A stretch of DNA of 13,387 bases from Candidatus Cloacimonadota bacterium. Lineage in GTDB: Bacteria > Cloacimonadota > Cloacimonadia > Cloacimonadales > TCS61. Of this stretch, positions 1 to 7,523 are shown in pieces. The notes under the pieces were generated by a model. The model was not told where the DNA came from. It saw nothing but the letters and a program-made list of their open reading frames with translations, and made no database searches. The stretch is from NCBI GenBank assembly GCA_016931665.1, contig JAFGEH010000191.1, forward strand, positions 1-13,387, in the 5' to 3' direction. Every line of letters starts with the position of its first letter. Position 1 is the stretch's first letter. The position numbers were made by a program, and so were the translations under genes.

Positions 1-1064
1 ATTCCCCCAACGAAGTCGATCCTTTTATCATTCCTGGGATCCTGAATATCCAGGACAGGTGACAGCAGATTATTCTGCAGAATGGAGACATCCAGACTCA
101 GCACCGGATCGCTGGGGGAGAAGGTTCCGGGTTTCGCCGTCAACCTGTACCAGGTACCCTGCAGATACATACCGAACTGGTGTGACTCTGTTGGATGATA
201 GGGCAATTCCGAAGAATATTCAGCTATCAGAAACTTTTCAGCGACTTTCTCAAGAAATTCGGCAGGATTCAGTCCGTTAAGATCTTTGACAACCCGATTA
301 TAATCCAGAATATGCAACTGGTCATGGGGGAAGATGGCTGCCATGAAATAATTATACTCTTCTTCACCGGTATGATGGGGATTAGCAGCCCTTCTCATCT
401 GACCGACCCTGGTACCAGAAGCAGAGCGGTGATGCCCATCTGCCACATAAAGATAATCAATCTGACTGAAGATAGTTGTAATCTTCTCAATATAGTATTC
501 CGAATCTATCTTCCAGAAAATATGTTTCACACCATCATCAGCAGTAAAATCATATATCGGATCATTATCCATGATCTCAGCGGCCAGTTCTTTCAGATCT
601 GAACGGGCCTTGTAAGTGAGAAAAACCAGACCGGAATTGGCATTGAGGGTATCTACATGCCTTATCCTGTCCGCTTCCTTATCAGCTCTGGTATGTTCAT
701 GTTTTTTAATGATATCATTCTCGTAATCTTCGATAGATACGGCAGCAACCAGGCCGATTTGATCGAAATCCTTCATGATCTGACGGTAAAGATAATAGCA
801 ATCTGTAACATCCTGAACCAGATAGCGCTGCTTGATCAACCGTTCCAGATTCTCTTTGCCTTTTTGATAAACACTGTGGTCATATAGATCAATGTCAGGA
901 GAGAGATCAATTTCCGGTTTAACTACATGCAGAAAGCTATCCGGATTGCCCTGCGCCATAATTCTGGCTTCCCGGGAATTCAGGACATCGTAGGGAGGGG
1001 AAGCAATAACTTTGACTTTTTCCGGTAAGGGGCGTAATCCCCGGAAGGGTTTGATCTTGGCCAT
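1..1064 (-). CDS. DUF1015-family protein, C-terminus cut off by window edge
   Basis: 354 codons are visible from the ATG at 1064. The frame stays open to the window edge, and the family usually runs to a little over 400 residues, so the C-terminal part is missing. Family hallmarks seen are SPPYDVL (about 22-28), KHEHTRADKE (about 121-130), VADGHHRSASG (about 207-217) and an LSLDVSILQ...DFVGG end block. The start is set by an AAGGAG ribosome site 5 nt upstream, lying in the 13-nt gap after the ileS stop, so it should be the last gene seen of the ileS operon. The function of DUF1015 (COG4198) is not settled. The DGHHR block recalls the DGH-type motif of ParB/sulfiredoxin-fold enzymes such as the free-serine kinases SerK and SbnI, so a small-molecule phosphotransferase role is possible. 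That part is inference. No signal peptide or membrane segment; likely cytosolic. Confidence 0.85.
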   Translation of the reverse strand, partial: MAKIKPFRGLRPLPEKVKVIASPPYDVLNSREARIMAQGNPDSFLHVVKPEIDLSPDIDLYDHSVYQKGKENLERLIKQRYLVQDVTDCYYLYRQIMKDFDQIGLVAAVSIEDYENDIIKKHEHTRADKEADRIRHVDTLNANSGLVFLTYKARSDLKELAAEIMDNDPIYDFTADDGVKHIFWKIDSEYYIEKITTIFSQIDYLYVADGHHRSASGTRVGQMRRAANPHHTGEEEYNYFMAAIFPHDQLHILDYNRVVKDLNGLNPAEFLEKVAEKFLIAEYSSELPYHPTESHQFGMYLQGTWYRLTAKPGTFSPSDPVLSLDVSILQNNLLSPVLDIQDPRNDKRIDFVGG

Positions 1065-1077
1065 GATAACTCCTTAT

Positions 1078-4000
1078 TTATTTTGATAATTTAGCAACGG
1101 AAAGATAAACAGAATGGCCATTAATATCCCATTCGGTCATATCCTTTTCCGGAATTTCCACCCTGAAGGCTGTCTCAGCCAGAGTTTCCAAACGGATGTA
1201 ATCTCCGAATTTCAGGAAGACATTATTGATCTCGTCATCACCGGTGTAGAATATATTGATTCTGTCCATGATCTCAAACTGCTGTTCTTTTCTGCTGAAC
1301 TGGATTTTATTGACCAGTTCGCGAGCCAGACCTTCTTCGATCAGGGCGGGAGTGAGAGTTGTATCTAAGGCAACATAGAGGCTGTTACTGGTCTCGAACA
1401 CGAATCCTTCCTTGTCTTTTATGGAGATGAAAATATCTTCTTCAGTCAATTTGAAAGATCCGCCGTCGATATCAACATAGTAATCTTTGCCATCGTGCAG
1501 GGTATCAACCAGATGATTGGCATCCATCGCCGCCAGGGTATTGACGATGTTTTTCACATGTTTGCCGAATCTGGGACCCATATTCTTGAAATTCGGTTTG
1601 ATTTCATATTCGACAAAGTGGTCCTTTTTTCTGATATAATTGATCTCTTTGATGTTAATCTCTTCTTTGATTAGCGATTCCATGCGTTGGATCAGGGGTT
1701 TTACTGCTTCCGGAACATAAATGGAATTCAAGGTTTGACGGACTTTTATCTGGCAGGAATTACGGGCTGCCCTGCCCAGCGAAACCAGGTCGATAACGGT
1801 TTGCATTTCGCTTTCCAGTTGTTCATTGATCAGGTCTTCCTGATGAACAGGATAATTGGTGAGATGAACGCTTTCCTCTGATGTAAGATTGGTATGGATC
1901 TCCTCAGAGAGGTAGGGGGCAAAGGGAGCCATCAGGCGGCTGACGGTTACCAGAACTTCCCAGAGGGTAAGATAAGCATCCTTTTTATCCCGGGTAAGGG
2001 TCAATTCCCAATATCTGCGCCGACTGCGGCGTACATACCAGTTGCTGAGGTCGTCGATTACAAAATTCTGGATCCCCCGCACAGCTCTGGTCAGTTCATA
2101 GGCGTTAGTATCGTTGGTCACCTGCTTGATGAGAGTATGCAGGCGGGAAATTATCCATTGGTCGATCTCGTTCTCCCGGGTCCGGGGAATATCCTGCTCC
2201 CGGGCTGAGAAATTGTCTATATTGGCATAGGTAACGTAGAATGAATATACGTTCTTGAGAGTGCCTACGAATTTATTAACAATTTCGATCACGCCCTTTT
2301 CGTCGAATTTGGTAGGGATCCAGGGAGGGCTTACTGCCAGCAGGTACCAGCGGATGGCATCGGCGCCGAATTCCTGCATCAGCTGGATCGGATTAATGGT
2401 ATTGCCCCGGCTTTTACTCATTTTCTGGCCATCCTTATCCAGGATCAGGTCGTTGACGAGAACGCTTTTATAAGAGGATTTCCCAGTGAATATAGTGGAA
2501 ATTGCCAGCATGGAGTAGAACCAGCCTCTGGTTTGATCGATGCCTTCACTGATAAAATCGGCAGGATACAGATCCGGTTCGAAATTTTCCCTGTTTTCGA
2601 AGGGATAATGCCATTGGGCAAAGGGCATGGAACCGCTGTCGAACCAGCAATCGATGACTTCCGGGGTTCGCAGCATCCGTCCTCCACAGGAGCATTCCAG
2701 GACGATATCATCCACATAGGGACGATGCAGCTCGATATCGGCTGGAACTTCTTGACCTGATTTGAGTCTGCCTTTTTCGCGTAATTCGCGGATAGAACCG
2801 ATACTCTGGATTTTTTCACATTTTTCGCAGACCCAGATGTTTAAAGGAGTTCCCCAGAAACGATCGCGGGATATAGCCCAGTCCACGTTGTTTTCGAGCC
2901 ATTCACCGAATCTCTTTTCTCCCACGAAGGGCGGATACCAGTTGATCATCTGATTATTTTTCAGCATTTGCTCTTTGTAGGCACTGGTACGTATGTACCA
3001 ACTGGATCTGGCATAATAGATCAGGGGGCTGTCACAGCGCCAGCAGAAGGGGTAACTATGTGTTATCTGCATTTTTTTATAGAGCAGGCCTCTGTTTCTG
3101 AGATTAAGAATAATATCTTTGTCGGTGTCTTTAACGAAAACTCCGGCCCATTCGCTGATCTCCGAAGTGAATTTGCCGGCGTCATCTACAGGCTGCAGGA
3201 CAGGTAAGCCGTACCGCTGGCCGGTTTCATAGTCATCCTGCCCGAAGGCGGGAGCGGTATGGACGATGCCGGTCCCATCCTCCATGGTCACATAACTAGC
3301 CAGGGCGATATAGAAAGCCTGCTCTCTGGGGACAATGAACGGGAATAGTTGCTCATAGGAATTTTTCTCCAGATCTTTCCCCAGAAACTCTTCGATTATC
3401 TCATAATCGCCTTCCAGTACATCCAGTCTGGCTCTGGCCAGGATCAGGTATTCGTCCTGATGCCGCACTTTCACATATTTTGCTTCGGGATGTACGACCA
3501 GGGCAACGTTGGAGATCAGGGTCCAGGGTGTGGTGGTCCAGGCCAGATAATAAGTTTCTGGATCATCCTGAGAGCGGAATTTCACAAAGATGGACGGGTC
3601 TTCTGTATCCTGATAACCTTGGGCAACTTCATGACTGGAAAGCGGAGTCCCGCAGCTGGGGCAGTAAGGTACAATTTTATGGCCTTTATAAACCAGGCCT
3701 TTTTCAAAGAAATCCTTCAGGATGTACCAGACTGTTTCGATGTAGTCATTCTGCAGGGTAATGTAGGGATTCTCCAGATCGATCTGGTAGCCCATAAGCC
3801 GGGTCATCTCCCGCCATTCCTTTTCATAGGAGAATACGGATTCCCGACATTTATCATTGAAGGCCTGCAGGCCGTAAGCTTCGACTTCTTTCTTATCTTT
3901 CAGGCCGAGCTGTTTTTCAACTTCTATTTCCACGGGCAGGCCATGAGTATCCCAGCCGGCCTTTCTCTTAACCTGAAAACCTTTCATTGTCTTGTATCGG

Positions 4001-4206
4001 CAAACGGAATCCTTGATGGTGCGGGAAATAACGTGGTGGATGCCAGGCATACCATTAGCGGTAGGCGGTCCTTCAAAGAAAACGAATTTTCGCGCGTTAT
4101 CGCGATTATCAACGGTTTTTCGGGCAATTTCCCGGCTTTCCCAATATTCTCTTATTCTTTTTTCCATCAGGGAGATCTTTTCTTTAAGGTTAACAACTTT
4201 ATACAC
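1078..4206 (-). CDS. ileS: Isoleucyl-tRNA synthetase, type 2 (long form), GTG start
   Basis: A class I aminoacyl-tRNA synthetase that charges tRNA-Ile in the cytosol. At 1042 residues from the chosen start it matches the long type 2 form. Seen in order: a PPTANG block running into GIHH (55-58, in the place of the HIGH signature); CPSCGTPLSSHE (from 182), a zinc-ribbon-like block; the CP1 editing domain with WTTTPW (223-228) and GTGIVH...DDY (311-326); KMSKS (595-599); the helical anticodon-binding domain from about 680; and a C-terminal DUF5915-type region from about 856. The GTG at 4206 is preferred because AAGGAG lies 6 nt upstream and the protein then begins VYKVVNLKEKISLMEKRIREYW, the usual family N-terminus. 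A longer in-frame reading to 4302 adds 32 unlike residues inside the upstream gene. It overlaps the zinc-ribbon gene by 8 nt, so it is probably translationally coupled. Type 2 enzymes are generally mupirocin-resistant. Confidence 0.97.
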   Translation of the reverse strand: MYKVVNLKEKISLMEKRIREYWESREIARKTVDNRDNARKFVFFEGPPTANGMPGIHHVISRTIKDSVCRYKTMKGFQVKRKAGWDTHGLPVEIEVEKQLGLKDKKEVEAYGLQAFNDKCRESVFSYEKEWREMTRLMGYQIDLENPYITLQNDYIETVWYILKDFFEKGLVYKGHKIVPYCPSCGTPLSSHEVAQGYQDTEDPSIFVKFRSQDDPETYYLAWTTTPWTLISNVALVVHPEAKYVKVRHQDEYLILARARLDVLEGDYEIIEEFLGKDLEKNSYEQLFPFIVPREQAFYIALASYVTMEDGTGIVHTAPAFGQDDYETGQRYGLPVLQPVDDAGKFTSEISEWAGVFVKDTDKDIILNLRNRGLLYKKMQITHSYPFCWRCDSPLIYYARSSWYIRTSAYKEQMLKNNQMINWYPPFVGEKRFGEWLENNVDWAISRDRFWGTPLNIWVCEKCEKIQSIGSIRELREKGRLKSGQEVPADIELHRPYVDDIVLECSCGGRMLRTPEVIDCWFDSGSMPFAQWHYPFENRENFEPDLYPADFISEGIDQTRGWFYSMLAISTIFTGKSSYKSVLVNDLILDKDGQKMSKSRGNTINPIQLMQEFGADAIRWYLLAVSPPWIPTKFDEKGVIEIVNKFVGTLKNVYSFYVTYANIDNFSAREQDIPRTRENEIDQWIISRLHTLIKQVTNDTNAYELTRAVRGIQNFVIDDLSNWYVRRSRRRYWELTLTRDKKDAYLTLWEVLVTVSRLMAPFAPYLSEEIHTNLTSEESVHLTNYPVHQEDLINEQLESEMQTVIDLVSLGRAARNSCQIKVRQTLNSIYVPEAVKPLIQRMESLIKEEINIKEINYIRKKDHFVEYEIKPNFKNMGPRFGKHVKNIVNTLAAMDANHLVDTLHDGKDYYVDIDGGSFKLTEEDIFISIKDKEGFVFETSNSLYVALDTTLTPALIEEGLARELVNKIQFSRKEQQFEIMDRINIFYTGDDEINNVFLKFGDYIRLETLAETAFRVEIPEKDMTEWDINGHSVYLSVAKLSK

Positions 4207-4465
4207 TATGTTCTCCTTCCAATTCTTCTTTTTCCGCCAGATATTCAGCGTAATATTCCCGAAGCTCGGGGAAATCAACAATATATCGTTTCCATTCTTC
4301 AAAAGCAGCAGCGGTATCTACACACTTCAAACAGAGGATCAGAGTATTGTTCTGGTTCACTCCAATATAGCCGCGGTCATAACAGATATTACATTTAGGT
4401 TTGATTCTGTTACGAGCCGCAATCTCCCTGGCTTTAGCTAAATGTCTCTCATCTAATCTGAACAT
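4199..4465 (-). CDS. Small zinc-ribbon-like protein upstream of and overlapping ileS
   Basis: 88 residues, ATG at 4465 with an AGAGGGA ribosome site just before it. I do not recognise a named family. It has two CxxC pairs (C25/C28 and C45/C48) around a glycine-containing loop, with CNICYDRGYIG recalling half of a DnaJ-type zinc finger. A basic N-terminal helix (RLDERHLAKAREIAARNR) precedes it, and an aromatic/acidic helical tail (EEWKRY...REYYAEYLAEKEELEGE) follows. The likely fold is one zinc-binding ribbon between helices. No signal peptide or membrane segment. It is the first gene of the ileS operon and overlaps ileS by 8 nt (GTGTATAA), which suggests coupled translation. A nucleic-acid- or protein-binding helper is possible, but the sequence does not show a function. 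The coding call rests on the ribosome site, cysteine spacing and operon packing. Confidence 0.75.
   Translation of the reverse strand: MFRLDERHLAKAREIAARNRIKPKCNICYDRGYIGVNQNNTLILCLKCVDTAAAFEEWKRYIVDFPELREYYAEYLAEKEELEGEHSV
4213..4218 (-). promoter_or_regulatory. Ribosome binding site that fixes the GTG start of ileS
   Basis: AAGGAG on the minus strand, six bases before the GTG at 4206. It lies inside the end of the upstream zinc-ribbon gene, whose TAA stop falls within the first codons of ileS. This supports the GTG start over the longer in-frame reading. Confidence 0.75.
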
Positions 4466-4800
4466 AATTCCCTCTTATTCAGCACAAGAACTTGAAAGCG
4501 GCTATTTTATGTCAAATTTTATTTGTCCCTTTCAGGGCAGGAAAATCGCTGGAAATCAGGGGTTTCAGCCTTGTTGGGTGTAGGAAGATAAACTGGTTCT
4601 TTTTTATACTGAACTGTGATATTAATCTGAAATTCCTGAATTGTTATCTGTGATAATCGGATTCAGCTCTAGAGTACTGAGAATTTGATCTGAAGTAGAA
4701 AATGAGAGTTATTATGTGCTGAGATTAGGGTGGAATGATAAGAAAGTTACCCGCTGTTAACATTGATAAGAAGTAGTCAGAGGCGGGGCCGGGGAGTGAT
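4466..4800. other. Gene-free spacer between two minus-strand operons
   Basis: 335 bases with no supportable gene on either strand. It should contain the end of the transcript of the envelope-protein gene (stop at 4801) and the promoter of the zinc-ribbon/ileS/DUF1015 operon. I see a TTGACA on the minus strand at 4515-4510, a short CCCT-TTC-AGGG inverted repeat (4527-4537), a TTATC-TGT-GATAA inverted repeat (4644-4656) and two copies of TGATAAGAA (4736-4744 and 4764-4772). No GC-rich stem followed by a T run is evident on the minus strand, so I do not call a terminator. No T-box-like or other riboswitch structure could be recognised by eye. Confidence 0.6.
4487..4515 (-). promoter_or_regulatory. 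Possible promoter of the zinc-ribbon/ileS operon
   Basis: A perfect TTGACA (minus strand, 4515-4510) lies about 45 bases before the zinc-ribbon start codon. The position expected for the -10 box, 17 bases further on, reads AGTTCT, a poor match. The adjacent TAAAAT could instead serve as a -10 with a weak upstream -35. Only the location and the -35-like box support the call. Confidence 0.25.
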
Positions 4801-6417
4801 TCAGTTCAGGAATATCCAGTTTACCCGGAAATTCACATGGAAAGGATTATTGTAATACCGGTCGGAACCCATTAATCCGGAGCTGTTGTTCAGGTTGATG
4901 AACTCGGTTTTAATCTCGAATTGCCGGGTGATTTGAACAGCAGCGAAACAATCAAACTGGTATTCCGCTTCCAGCCACTCTCCAGAAGGATCTCGCAGGT
5001 CACCCAGAAAGGTGAGATTCAAGCCTAATTTCAGTTCATTACCATGGGGTAGATGGTAGCTGCAGATCAACTGCTGCCAGCCCTGCCAACCGGGCAGGTC
5101 AGGTTCATCACGTTCCCAGATCATTTCTGCCCAGCCTTTTCCCTGCCAGCTCCAGTTGCCTGTCCTCCAGCTGAAGAGGGCTTCAGTCTCAGCCCAGAAC
5201 AGCCTGTCATTCAGATGGTCACGCCTGCCGGCAACCAGGGAGAAATAAATGGAATTATCTCTGAACTGCAACCCTGCTCCATATCTGCAATCCCGGGAAT
5301 ACTGATCAGGCCAGGCTGTTTGTAGCTGTCGCCAGGTTCCTTTGACTTCCAGTGAACGGAACAAGCTCAGCCAGATATCTGCCTTACCCTGATAATCATT
5401 GTCTCTGTGATATCTCAACGAATTCTGCCAGCGGACCGGGCCCCAATCTGATTGTTGTTCAAGATTCAGCAGGAACTGGGTGGAATCCTGTTCCAGGCTC
5501 TGCCAGATGTACTCCAGCCTGGCTTCCAGTTGGTGCTGATGCCAGCTCAATTGCCGTTTAACCATGAGATCATGCCAGATCCTTTCCTGGCCTGCAATTT
5601 TACTCAGTTCATAGCGGTATCCGATATCCAGCCAGGGATTGCCGATAAGCAGTGAAATATCGCGGATTTCTTCCTGTAGATCCGTAGGTTCGTTGAAAGA
5701 CTGTTCGATCAGAGCCAGGCTTGAGAATTTCTGATCAATTACTCCCAGCCTTCCTGTGATAAAGAAATCCTCCCACTCCTGCGTTAATTTCAATTGAAGA
5801 TTCCTGCTTTTTTCGTTAACTCCCAGCCAGTTGCCTTCCATGCCCAGATATCCAGCCTGCAGATGCAGATGGCTTACTCCCAGCAGGTTCCCCTTGCGGA
5901 ATATGGCCTGGGCGTGATTCATGTTCTCATCACCCAGACCAAGAAAGGATTCGGTCAAAGAGGGCGATAGATGATAATCCTCATTCTGAAATTTTACAGT
6001 TCCCTGCCGGTAAACAATACGATAATTACTTTGATAATTCTGCAGCAGATGAATATCTGAAATTAGAAAGGGTTGCAGTGTAAAGCCTTCCAGGTTGAAA
6101 TTTAGTGGGACATCAGGGCGGCCTTTCCAATGAAAATTCTCTGCCTGAAATAGAAAAGGAAGGATCAGTTCCCGGCGGCTTTGCTGCTCTCTGGCGGCGT
6201 AAGCAAGCACCTGCTGATGGTGAGTTAATTCCTTAGCCCGGGTAGGCTCGGCTTTTAAGGAATCTGCATCAGCTGCAATATCAAGGGAGTCAGATATAGC
6301 AAAGGGAGAAGTGCTTTCTGCCGGGTCAATAACATAGATTTCATCAGTTACTGCCACCAGGCTGCAGTAGAAAAATACAATGATCAGCATGACAGCTGTA
6401 AAATCGGATTTATTCAA
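4801..6417 (-). CDS. Secreted beta-rich envelope protein, probably outer-membrane barrel
   Basis: 538 residues; no family recognised. The N-terminus looks like a signal peptide: MNKSDF, then a hydrophobic stretch to about residue 23 (AVMLIIVFFYCSLVAV), then an acidic mature part. The mature protein has many alternating aromatic/polar segments rich in W, Y, Q and N. Examples are WHQHQLEARLEYIWQSL and the final FHVNFRVNWIF, typical of outer-membrane barrels. The start is a TTG directly abutting the TAA stop of the epimerase gene (TAATTG), so translation is probably coupled. The first ATG, nine codons later, would lose the lysine-bearing n-region and has no ribosome site. The cysteine in the signal region (FFYC) does not make a good lipobox. 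It shares an operon with the SDR protein. A porin, or a lineage-specific structural barrel, is possible. Barrel placement is inference from composition. Confidence 0.75.
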   Translation of the reverse strand: MNKSDFTAVMLIIVFFYCSLVAVTDEIYVIDPAESTSPFAISDSLDIAADADSLKAEPTRAKELTHHQQVLAYAAREQQSRRELILPFLFQAENFHWKGRPDVPLNFNLEGFTLQPFLISDIHLLQNYQSNYRIVYRQGTVKFQNEDYHLSPSLTESFLGLGDENMNHAQAIFRKGNLLGVSHLHLQAGYLGMEGNWLGVNEKSRNLQLKLTQEWEDFFITGRLGVIDQKFSSLALIEQSFNEPTDLQEEIRDISLLIGNPWLDIGYRYELSKIAGQERIWHDLMVKRQLSWHQHQLEARLEYIWQSLEQDSTQFLLNLEQQSDWGPVRWQNSLRYHRDNDYQGKADIWLSLFRSLEVKGTWRQLQTAWPDQYSRDCRYGAGLQFRDNSIYFSLVAGRRDHLNDRLFWAETEALFSWRTGNWSWQGKGWAEMIWERDEPDLPGWQGWQQLICSYHLPHGNELKLGLNLTFLGDLRDPSGEWLEAEYQFDCFAAVQITRQFEIKTEFINLNNSSGLMGSDRYYNNPFHVNFRVNWIFLN

Positions 6418-7392
6418 TTATAACCAGCCTTTCTCCCGGTACCACCTGTAGGTAAGCACAGCACCTTCATAAACATCGAATTCCGGTTGGAAGCCGAGAA
6501 TCTCCCTGGCTTTCTGGTTACTCACTTCCCAGAAGGGTTGCTGCAGATCGAGTAATTTTTCACGGCTCAGCAGGGGAGTCCGGCCTCTGAACCTGCCGAT
6601 CGATTCTGCCACAATCGCTGCTGCCTGCAGCAGGAAAACAGGTATCACCAAAGAGTTCGAGAAAGTATTCATCACCCGCTCCAGTATTTCCACAAAATCA
6701 CTCATGAGAATGGCTTCCTCGTAAGCCCCAAAGAAAGTCTGTTCAAAGGAGGATGGGTTCAGCAGCAACAGGCAGAGCAGGTTAGCAAGGTCATCAACAT
6801 AAATGATGCTGAATTTCTTATGAATACTGCCCAGATAGGGGGCCAGATGATATTTTAATAACTTGAAATATAACAGAAAATCCTTGTCTCCTGGCCCGAA
6901 TACGGCAGCAGGTCGCAGAATTGTCCATGGTTTTGTAGTGTTTTCCTTCACGATAGTTTCTGCCATCAATTTACTCTTACCATAAGTGGAAAGGGGATAG
7001 CAGAGAGAATCTTCGGTAAAAGGCTTTTTGCCGTCGGAAGGACCGCAGGCGGCCTGGCTGCTGATATAGATGAATTGTTGAAGTTTTTCAACGGAATTGA
7101 AGATATTCACCAGCTGACGCGTCAAGCTGGCATTAACCTGCAGCATCTGTTCAGAGTGGAGAGATCTGGTAAGGCCGGCATTATGGATCAGGATTTCACA
7201 ATCCTGCAGGAGTGCAGTAAGCCGGTTGGTATCATTATAATCAATTCTTACAGGCTGAAGGGAGGCTGGCAGCTGAGAGATATCAGCAGCAGACCGGACC
7301 AGGGGGACAACCTGCCAGTCTTTCTCGGCCAGAATTCGGCAGAAAGTACTTCCCACAAAACCATTGGCCCCGGTTACCGCTATTTTTTTCAT
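6418..7392 (-). CDS. NAD(P)-dependent epimerase/dehydratase, extended SDR family
   Basis: 324 residues, usual length for the family. The Rossmann nucleotide-binding motif GANGFVG sits at 8-14. HNAG (70-73), ISSQAACG (110-117), the catalytic YGKSK (Y137, K141) and LRPAAVFGPGD (159-169) follow in the expected order, so catalysis looks intact. Family members oxidise/reduce, epimerise or dehydrate NDP-sugars or related alcohols (compare dihydroflavonol reductase-like and 3-beta-HSD-like branches). The substrate cannot be read from the sequence. The C-terminal segment around residues 250-265 (VIPVFLLQAAAIVAESIG) is hydrophobic, which in such branches can lie near the substrate pocket or membrane. 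The ATG at 7392 has only a weak ribosome site. It is the first gene of a two-gene operon with the secreted barrel-like protein and is divergent from adk. Confidence 0.9.
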   Translation of the reverse strand: MKKIAVTGANGFVGSTFCRILAEKDWQVVPLVRSAADISQLPASLQPVRIDYNDTNRLTALLQDCEILIHNAGLTRSLHSEQMLQVNASLTRQLVNIFNSVEKLQQFIYISSQAACGPSDGKKPFTEDSLCYPLSTYGKSKLMAETIVKENTTKPWTILRPAAVFGPGDKDFLLYFKLLKYHLAPYLGSIHKKFSIIYVDDLANLLCLLLLNPSSFEQTFFGAYEEAILMSDFVEILERVMNTFSNSLVIPVFLLQAAAIVAESIGRFRGRTPLLSREKLLDLQQPFWEVSNQKAREILGFQPEFDVYEGAVLTYRWYREKGWL

Positions 7393-7523
7393 GAAAGATA
7401 ATTTGCAGAAAGCAGGGCAAATTGGTCAATGGATTTATTGCCGAAGGATGGTTCAGGTAAAACTTGACTTCCAGAAGCGAGTGAATAATTTTCGATGCGA
7501 TCTTAACAGGGAGAAGAGCGATA
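7393..7523. promoter_or_regulatory. Divergent promoter region between the epimerase gene and adk
   Basis: 131 bases separate the two start codons, and this is the only point in the window where transcription diverges. On the plus strand there is TTGACT (7464-7469) with a weak TAATTT (7486-7491) 16 bases later, about 32 bases before the adk ATG. On the minus strand there is a TTGACC with AT-rich sequence close to the epimerase start. Box matches are partial; the geometry of the genes is the main support. Confidence 0.45.

Noticed and set aside
195..602. Plus-strand open frames in the first kilobase
   Set aside because: They lie opposite the DUF1015 gene, whose minus-strand frame has family motifs and a good ribosome site.
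4207..4302. A 32-codon N-terminal extension of IleS
   Set aside because: It reads through the coding region of the upstream zinc-ribbon gene and looks unlike any IleS N-terminus; the GTG at 4206 has its own ribosome site.
3349..4398. A 349-codon open frame on the plus strand opposite ileS
   Set aside because: It is a mirror frame of the clear IleS coding sequence. Its protein has no recognisable domain, and it crosses into the zinc-ribbon gene.
4527..4537. CCCT-TTC-AGGG inverted repeat as a terminator
   Set aside because: The stem is only four base pairs and is not followed by a T run on either strand.
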